A stretch of 64,000 bases of DNA. Source: a virus. Every line of letters starts with the position of its first letter. Positions within the stretch are counted from its first letter, which is position 1. The position numbers and the translations under genes were made by a program. The stretch is taken from positions 1 through 64,000 of the IMG/VR virus record IMGVR_UViG_3300013132_000026. One strand, written 5' to 3'. Shown here piece by piece: positions 59,247 to 64,000 of this stretch. The notes beneath the pieces were generated by a model. It did not search any database, was not told the DNA's origin, and saw nothing but the letters and a program-made list of their open reading frames with translations.

Positions 59247-59701
59247 TTAAATTTTATAAGCCCAACAAGTCAAACACTGGAACAGCATTATCTTTTAATG
59301 TTGTTCAGCGTCAAAAAGAGGGAGACGATAAGGGTCTCGACCTCTATGTTAGTTTTGTAAAGCAAGCTTCTTGGAACGAACAGAGTCGTAAAGGCTCATT
59401 TGCCGAGAACGCAAAGAATCCAGAAAAGACAGCTTCGCTAAAGCTGAACGAGACAGAAGCGGCGACGATCATTCGCGCTATTCGTCTCGGCACGAAGTTC
59501 TCGACAGTTCATGCGTATCAAGGCGCGACAACGTCGATCATGTTTGGCCCGTATCAAAAGAAGAACGGCGACCATGCGTTTTCGTTCTCTATCAAGAAGG
59601 GTGAACAGTCTTTTTTGATCGGCTTCGAACTCGGAGAGGGCGAGCTTGTCGCTCAGTTCCTTGAGAATTATTTGGCTCAATCGTTCGCCGTATCAGAATG
59701 A
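59240..59701 (+). CDS. Putative ssDNA-binding protein, Whirly/PC4-like
   Basis: A 153-residue beta-rich protein: MRLKFYKPNKSNTGTALSF, KGLDLYVSFVKQASWNEQSR, EKTASLKLNETEAATIIRAI, and MFGPYQKKNGDHAFSFSIKK, then IGFELGEGELVAQFLENYL. I know a similar family in phages and archaea, believed to fold like Whirly or PC4 and to bind ssDNA, but cannot verify the match. The hairpin over its start codon suggests control of its own synthesis, as some ssDNA-binding proteins have. It overlaps the next gene by 4 bases. Confidence 0.55.
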   Translation: MRLKFYKPNKSNTGTALSFNVVQRQKEGDDKGLDLYVSFVKQASWNEQSRKGSFAENAKNPEKTASLKLNETEAATIIRAIRLGTKFSTVHAYQGATTSIMFGPYQKKNGDHAFSFSIKKGEQSFLIGFELGEGELVAQFLENYLAQSFAVSE

Positions 59702-61599
59702 AAAAAACTGTAGTTCTCCACAGCAACCATAGTCGCATCTTTACAGGATTCGGCAAGAACATGAAGAATGTTCTTTTGTATTTGCACAAGACTGGCAAGT
59801 ACAATTTAATCGAGTTCGCCAACACAAAGCACAAAGATGCTCCCGAGCTACAAACGCTGCCTTGGAAAGCCGTTGGGACACTACCAGATCAAGCTCAACT
59901 TGCTCAGATTCAGTCCGATCAAAACAAGCTCCGCACCGCTACATACGGTCACTACGAGATTGACAATCTAATCAAAGAGTACAAGCCAGACTTCTATATC
60001 GGCATCGAAGATATTTGGGCTCTGTCTCCGCTTGCCGAAAAGAAGTGGTGGAACAAGAACTGCATGATTTGGACGACGCTCGACTCGACTCCGCTATATC
60101 ATGAGGCGATCAAGATCATCCCAAAGGTTAATCATTACTACGCTTGGGCTTCTTTTGCTGGTAAAGAAGTAGAGCGTTTAGGTCATCCGAAGGGTTCGAT
60201 CAAGACGCTACGAGGAGCCACCGAAACTTCTTCATTCTTTGCTCTGTCAAACGAAGAGAAGAAAGCGTTGAGAAAAGAGTTTGGATTGAACGACGAGTTC
60301 ATTATCGGTTTCGTGTTCCGCAATCAGCTCCGAAAGAGCGTTCCGAATCTTCTTCAAGGGTTCAAGCAATTCAAAGAAAAGAATCCAGCGTCTAAGGCGA
60401 AGCTCTTGTTGCATACGCACTGGAGCGAAGGCTGGGATATCGTAAAGCTGATGAAAGATAATGGCGTCAGTCCGAGTGATGTTCTCACAACTTACTTTTG
60501 TAAGAAATGCAAGCAGTACGAGGTTAAGCCATTTAGAGGCCAAAAGATCGCGTGTCGTTTCTGCGACGGCAAAGATACTGTTGAGACCACCAATATCACG
60601 AACGGAGTAAGCGAGCAGCAGCTGAACGAGATCTACAATTTGATGGATGTTTACTGTCATCCATTCACTAGCGGCGGGCAAGAGATTCCCGTAACCGAAG
60701 CGAAGCTGACTGAACTCGTTACTCTAGTAACAAACTATTCTTGCGGCGAAGATTTTTGCACCGAAGAGAGCGGCGGTATGGCGTTGAGTTGGAAGCCGTA
60801 CTTTGAACCGGGCACTAACTTCACAAAGGCTACCACGCTTCCAGAATCAATCGCTGATAAGCTTGAGCGTGTCTATAAAATGTCCCTTTCGAAGCGGCAA
60901 GAGGTGGGCAAGCGGGCAAGACAATTCGTTCTAGACAACCTCTCTGCTGAAGTAATTGGTCGCAAGCTAGAAGAGATCATCGACAATTCGGGTAAAGTTG
61001 ACTGGAACTACGAGTCCGCTTTCGAAGCTCGTAATCCTAAATATGAACCAGCCGACAATCCAAATGATGTTGAGTGGCTGATTGATATTTATAAAAATGT
61101 GCTGCGCATGACCGTCGATGCTAATGATGACGGCTTAAAGGGATGGATGTCTCAGTTAAAGAACGGAATCAGTCGCGAACAAATTCTCGACTTTTTCAGA
61201 AATACGGCAGTCAAGGAAAACAACGAAAATGCCAAAGTAGATTTCAATGACTTGCTCGACAAAGACGACAAAGGTCGGCGCATCTTGTTTGTTCTGCCTC
61301 AAAGTGCTGGCGACGTGTTTATGGCAACGTCGCTATTGCCATCGATCAAACGTGTTTACCCAGACTACAACATCTACTTCGCGACGAAGCCAGAATTTTT
61401 TGAGATCTTAGACTGCAACCCCTACATTCATAAGCGGCTAGTGTTTAGTCCATTCATGGAAAACTTATTGAGCATGGAAGGTCATGCTGGAGGCGAAGGA
61501 TATTTCGACATCACGTTTATCCCGCACATTGGAACACAAAAGATGTTCGACTATCAGCATAACGGCAAAGACATCCTCGAATACCAAACGATCCTTTAA
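59698..61599 (+). CDS. Two-domain glycosyltransferase: GT4-like plus N-half of GT9
   Basis: A 633-residue protein. Residues 1-440 are GT-B, GT4-like: LHSNHSRIFTGFGKNMKNVL is the start loop, FIIGFVFRNQLRKSVPNLLQ begins the donor domain, and VYCHPFTSGGQEIPVTEAKL is the donor site. A four-Cys knuckle (TYFCKKCKQYE, ACRFCDG) near residue 265-285 may bind zinc. Residues about 525-633 are a lone GT9 N-terminal Rossmann unit (RILFVLPQSAGDVFMATSLLP). The missing GT9 C-half is encoded at the start of the next gene. Confidence 0.7.
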   Translation: MKKTVVLHSNHSRIFTGFGKNMKNVLLYLHKTGKYNLIEFANTKHKDAPELQTLPWKAVGTLPDQAQLAQIQSDQNKLRTATYGHYEIDNLIKEYKPDFYIGIEDIWALSPLAEKKWWNKNCMIWTTLDSTPLYHEAIKIIPKVNHYYAWASFAGKEVERLGHPKGSIKTLRGATETSSFFALSNEEKKALRKEFGLNDEFIIGFVFRNQLRKSVPNLLQGFKQFKEKNPASKAKLLLHTHWSEGWDIVKLMKDNGVSPSDVLTTYFCKKCKQYEVKPFRGQKIACRFCDGKDTVETTNITNGVSEQQLNEIYNLMDVYCHPFTSGGQEIPVTEAKLTELVTLVTNYSCGEDFCTEESGGMALSWKPYFEPGTNFTKATTLPESIADKLERVYKMSLSKRQEVGKRARQFVLDNLSAEVIGRKLEEIIDNSGKVDWNYESAFEARNPKYEPADNPNDVEWLIDIYKNVLRMTVDANDDGLKGWMSQLKNGISREQILDFFRNTAVKENNENAKVDFNDLLDKDDKGRRILFVLPQSAGDVFMATSLLPSIKRVYPDYNIYFATKPEFFEILDCNPYIHKRLVFSPFMENLLSMEGHAGGEGYFDITFIPHIGTQKMFDYQHNGKDILEYQTIL

Positions 61600-61600
61600 T

Positions 61601-62785
61601 ATGCATTTACTAGACAGATATGCCTTATCTTGCGGCGTCAAAGCTGAAAAGCCATTCATTGACGAAGCTTACTATCCACTATCGGAGGATAACTACATCG
61701 TTTTCCAAACGAGCGGCAAAGGAAACTCTCGCCAGTACGATTACTGGTCGAAGGTATTTAATCTGATTCGCGAGTACGCGACCGACTACAAGATCATTCA
61801 CGTTGGATTACCCTCGGACCAAACAGTTGGTGGCGTAGACATTGATCTTCGCGGCAGAACTTCGATCAAGCAGTTGGCTTACGTTATCAAGAACTGCAAG
61901 ATGTACCTCGGAGTTGACAGTTTATCGACGCACCTTGCTGGTTTTTATGATAAAAAAATCGTGTCTCTGTACTCGTATAGTTACGCTCAAAACTGTGGCC
62001 CAGTTTTTGGCTCGCCCGAGAACAAGACGCTAATCGAGGTAGACTGGAAGAAGCATGGCAAGCCCTCGTTCTCGTTCAACGAAAAGGAAAAGAAGATCAA
62101 TACGATCTATCCCGAAGTCATTGCTCGCGCTGCGCTCAAGCAACTTGGCGTAGACAACGATTTAGATAAGTTCAACACGATTCATATCGGAGAGCTTTAC
62201 CACTCTCCAACTATTGAAATCATTCCAAACAACCTTCAGATCCACTCAATCGTAAAGGATAAAGTTTGTAACGTTCGAATGGACCTTTTCTTTGGTGAGG
62301 ACGTTTTACTTTCTCTCGCGAGATACGCTTCTATCAATATCATTACTGATCGAGAGATCTCACTTGAAAAGATTTTGCAAATCAAGCAAAAGATTGTTGG
62401 CTTCACGATTGTTGCGAACGATTCAATTTCAATCGCTTACCTTTCCGAGTTGAAAACTCTCGGTATTAAAGTTTCTCTAATAGCTCCAGACGGGCCAGAC
62501 TGGTCTCGTTTGTGTGCGAAATTCTTCGACTTTTGTCTTGACAAGGAGGATATCATCACTAAAAACGATGTAGAAAATGCAGATCAGATCGACGACACTT
62601 GCGTGTTCTCTTCGGAAAAAATCATACTTTCCGATGGAAAAGTGTATTCCAGCAAAATAGCATGGAAAAGCAATTCTCCGAAAACATCGAGAACAACAAA
62701 GGTTGTAGATCACCCAGATTTCTGGGAGGAAAGCGAGCATTTTCATATCTTCAAAGATGAGCGACCAACAAACTCCAATTATTGA
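61601..62785 (+). CDS. C-half of GT9-like transferase with extra domain
   Basis: A 394-residue protein starting one base after the previous stop. Residues about 20-150 are the GT9 C-terminal Rossmann unit (NYIVFQTSGKGNSRQYDYW, then CKMYLGVDSLSTHLAGFYDK, the donor-binding DSxxxHxA). There is no N-terminal unit here; it is fused to the preceding protein. Residues about 185-394 are an unrecognised domain (HSPTIEIIPNNLQIHSIV onward). I rejected a longer frame that starts inside the upstream gene. Confidence 0.7.
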   Translation: MHLLDRYALSCGVKAEKPFIDEAYYPLSEDNYIVFQTSGKGNSRQYDYWSKVFNLIREYATDYKIIHVGLPSDQTVGGVDIDLRGRTSIKQLAYVIKNCKMYLGVDSLSTHLAGFYDKKIVSLYSYSYAQNCGPVFGSPENKTLIEVDWKKHGKPSFSFNEKEKKINTIYPEVIARAALKQLGVDNDLDKFNTIHIGELYHSPTIEIIPNNLQIHSIVKDKVCNVRMDLFFGEDVLLSLARYASINIITDREISLEKILQIKQKIVGFTIVANDSISIAYLSELKTLGIKVSLIAPDGPDWSRLCAKFFDFCLDKEDIITKNDVENADQIDDTCVFSSEKIILSDGKVYSSKIAWKSNSPKTSRTTKVVDHPDFWEESEHFHIFKDERPTNSNY

Positions 62786-63542
62786 CGTAAAGGCTGACAC
62801 GAAGCCACAAAATTCAAGCTTACGCGACGAGCGAGGGCTTTTAAAAGGAATAGATTACATCCTTAATAAGGACGGGACAGTAAACTGGCGAGCAATGATC
62901 AACCCCGCTCACCTCTATCCAAATAAGGATTGGTTTAATCGCCGCAATCTTCCGACCCCAGAGACGAGCGAAGGATTGCGAGACGAACAGCTTTTGATTA
63001 GGCTCGGAGGAATCAAGGAACTGGCAAAGCTTCGTGGATTCGAATGCGTTGACTTCGACTTGCTTAAGCTTGAGCGAGATTACGTTGTTTCGAAATGTAC
63101 GATTAGCTGGATTCGTAATTTTGAGTGCACGTCCGAAGAGTTCTTTTGCTTCATTAAGAATTCCGACGTTGCGAACGCCACGACCGAAAATACTGACGGT
63201 TTCGGGCAAAAGTTTCTAGAGACTATCGCGGCTAACCGCTCGTTTGTTCGAGCCGTTCGTAACTTTCTTGGCATTCATATCGTTGGGGAAGATGAGATTG
63301 CGAAGAGTGGCAGCGGAGGCAAGACTCAAACGGCTGACGGGTCTGCTGACGTTACTCCACAAGCCGTGCTGTCAAAGAAGTTCCAAGAAGTGATCGGCGG
63401 CGAGTTTCCCGATTTCCGTGAGTGGCTCCGCACGCTCTGGAAGGAAGAAACGTATCGCAACGAAGAAGCGAAGAACTGGAACTCTTGGTCCGACGTGCCA
63501 AGCAAGGAAGCTCGCACGTTACTCAAGCACCTCAAGTTATGA
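62757..63542 (+). CDS. Possible Rad52-like annealing protein
   Basis: A 261-residue protein. The middle (DYVVSKCTISWIRNFE, SDVANATTENTDGFGQKFLE, ANRSFVRAVRNFLGIHIV) resembles the Rad52/Sak strand-helix pattern, where a beta strand is followed by an Ala-rich helix and a basic RAxRNFLG end. The N-terminal part (GLLKGIDYILNKDGTVNWRAM) is like those of phage annealing proteins. It would anneal ssDNA for recombination. The ATG overlaps the previous gene by 29 bases. The assignment is tentative. Confidence 0.5.
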   Translation: MSDQQTPIIDVKADTKPQNSSLRDERGLLKGIDYILNKDGTVNWRAMINPAHLYPNKDWFNRRNLPTPETSEGLRDEQLLIRLGGIKELAKLRGFECVDFDLLKLERDYVVSKCTISWIRNFECTSEEFFCFIKNSDVANATTENTDGFGQKFLETIAANRSFVRAVRNFLGIHIVGEDEIAKSGSGGKTQTADGSADVTPQAVLSKKFQEVIGGEFPDFREWLRTLWKEETYRNEEAKNWNSWSDVPSKEARTLLKHLKL

Positions 63543-64000
63543 TCAAGAGGATTGAAAAAGTAACAGAGCTTCGCGAGGTTCTCGATCAGATGGAAAAGTC
63601 TGACCGTTTAGATCTCGTTCTGAAGACTCACAAGCACGTTGCGGGAGATTGGGACTTGCCTCACTTAAAGAGTGAGCTTTCGCATCTCCTGCTTTCTTTC
63701 CGAGACAACGCCGTTGTCTACGTTTACTTTCGCGACGGCAAGCCAAACTCGATCTTTGCGGGACTGATCTCGCAAGATTGGGCTTGCGGCAAAACGGGAC
63801 TCAATGAAATCATTTGGGTCACAACTGGTAAGTCTTTTCTCGATGGAGTTATTGTTTTACAAGAAATCGAGAAACTAGTGGCACAGAGAGGTTTAGATTA
63901 CTTGTCGTGCCACTGGATGTGTAACGGCGGCGATCCGCGAGTGCAGATGTTCTATATGAACAACGGCTTTCGTCTCGATACACTTACCTTTGTAAAGAAT
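63539..64000 (+). CDS. GNAT-like acetyltransferase, 3'-truncated
   Basis: The frame runs from an ATG that overlaps the preceding stop to the right edge without a stop, giving 154 codons. It starts MIKRIEKVTELREVLDQM. The middle has strands (NAVVYVYFRDGKPNSIFAGL, then GLNEIIWVTTG), and the end has MFYMNNGFRLDTLTFVKN, which fits the FYxxxGF and final strand of GNAT acetyltransferases. The acetyl-CoA loop (R/QxxGxG/A) is not obvious. The remainder lies outside this window. Confidence 0.65.
   Translation, partial: MIKRIEKVTELREVLDQMEKSDRLDLVLKTHKHVAGDWDLPHLKSELSHLLLSFRDNAVVYVYFRDGKPNSIFAGLISQDWACGKTGLNEIIWVTTGKSFLDGVIVLQEIEKLVAQRGLDYLSCHWMCNGGDPRVQMFYMNNGFRLDTLTFVKN

Noticed and set aside
61484-61600. 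Longer start for the GT9 C-half protein
   Set aside because: The additional 39 residues are Ser/Thr/Arg-rich and overlap a well-conserved part of the upstream protein. The ATG right after the stop is better.
1-64000. tRNA genes, integrase, transposases and attachment sites
   Set aside because: Gaps between genes are short. None folds as a cloverleaf by eye, and no recombinase motif was found in the long frames.

Overview
The window is a contiguous piece of a large tailed double-stranded DNA phage genome. It carries a complete tail module (tail tube paralogues, tail assembly chaperones, a 2,191-residue tape measure, a lambda gpM-like minor tail protein and several fibres), a holin, a phage sigma factor and a near-complete replication module. 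No sheath, capsid or terminase gene was recognised, so a long-tailed siphovirus is the best guess. At about 1.5 angstrom of tail per tape-measure residue, the tail would be roughly 330 nm long. Several small proteins (118-residue 'MAHFAKV' protein, FmdB-like protein, 2OG-Fe(II) oxygenases, sulfotransferase, Hsp20) belong to families common in aquatic phages, especially cyanophages. The host cannot be named. Sigma70-type promoters suggest a bacterium using a standard housekeeping sigma factor.

Layout. 1-9.9 kb: the tail end of a TPR glycosyltransferase gene, then a fibre cluster with tail-assembly-chaperone-like genes, 'LDG..YYR.AANLTGT' repeat fibres, a glycine-rich adhesin and three RCC1-repeat beta-propeller proteins. 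10-15 kb: an overlapping sugar/small-molecule modification operon (cupin-like protein, methyltransferase, two glycosyltransferases, 2OG-Fe(II) oxygenase, sulfotransferase, CxxC protein), closed by a bidirectional terminator. 15.1-18.2 kb (minus strand): major tail tube protein and head-tail connection proteins. 18.2-33.3 kb (plus strand): tail assembly chaperones, tape measure, distal tail proteins and a 1,178-residue fibre. 33.3-36.9 kb (minus strand): FmdB-like, Hsp20, glycosyltransferase, SSB, sigma factor, dUTPase. 36.9-37.1 kb: an intergenic region with an extreme polypurine tract. 37.1-45.3 kb: holin, membrane sensor-like protein, structural protein, GMP reductase, a second sugar cluster, ThyX, a second holin-like protein. 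45.3-58.3 kb: replication and recombination (RecA-like, nuclease, DnaB, primase, RecB-like nuclease, a DNA polymerase III alpha split in two with the exonuclease gene between the halves, a ClpA/C-like unfoldase, a choline-kinase-like protein). 58.3-64 kb: a short monocistronic early gene, small proteins, a probable ssDNA-binding protein, split glycosyltransferases, a possible Rad52-like annealing protein and a GNAT acetyltransferase running off the edge.

Regulation. Two promoter classes are visible. One is sigma70-like (TTGACA; the best is TTGACA-17-TATGAT before the 71-residue gene) and lies before replication or nucleotide genes. The other is a recurring element, ATGTAAAGTAT (three exact copies) or GTGTAAATA (four exact copies) with near variants, placed before structural and lysis genes. 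It often lies only 4-9 bases before an AUG that has no Shine-Dalgarno. I infer that it is the late promoter read by the phage sigma factor and that several late mRNAs are leaderless. Three genes have a hairpin that buries the start codon.

The most unusual observations are the tape measure with embedded P-loop and nuclease-like modules bounded by xPNFA motifs, the polymerase split with its proofreading gene in the middle, and the late-promoter/leaderless arrangement. No tRNA gene, CRISPR array, transposase or integrase was seen. No stretch above 300 bases lacks a gene.
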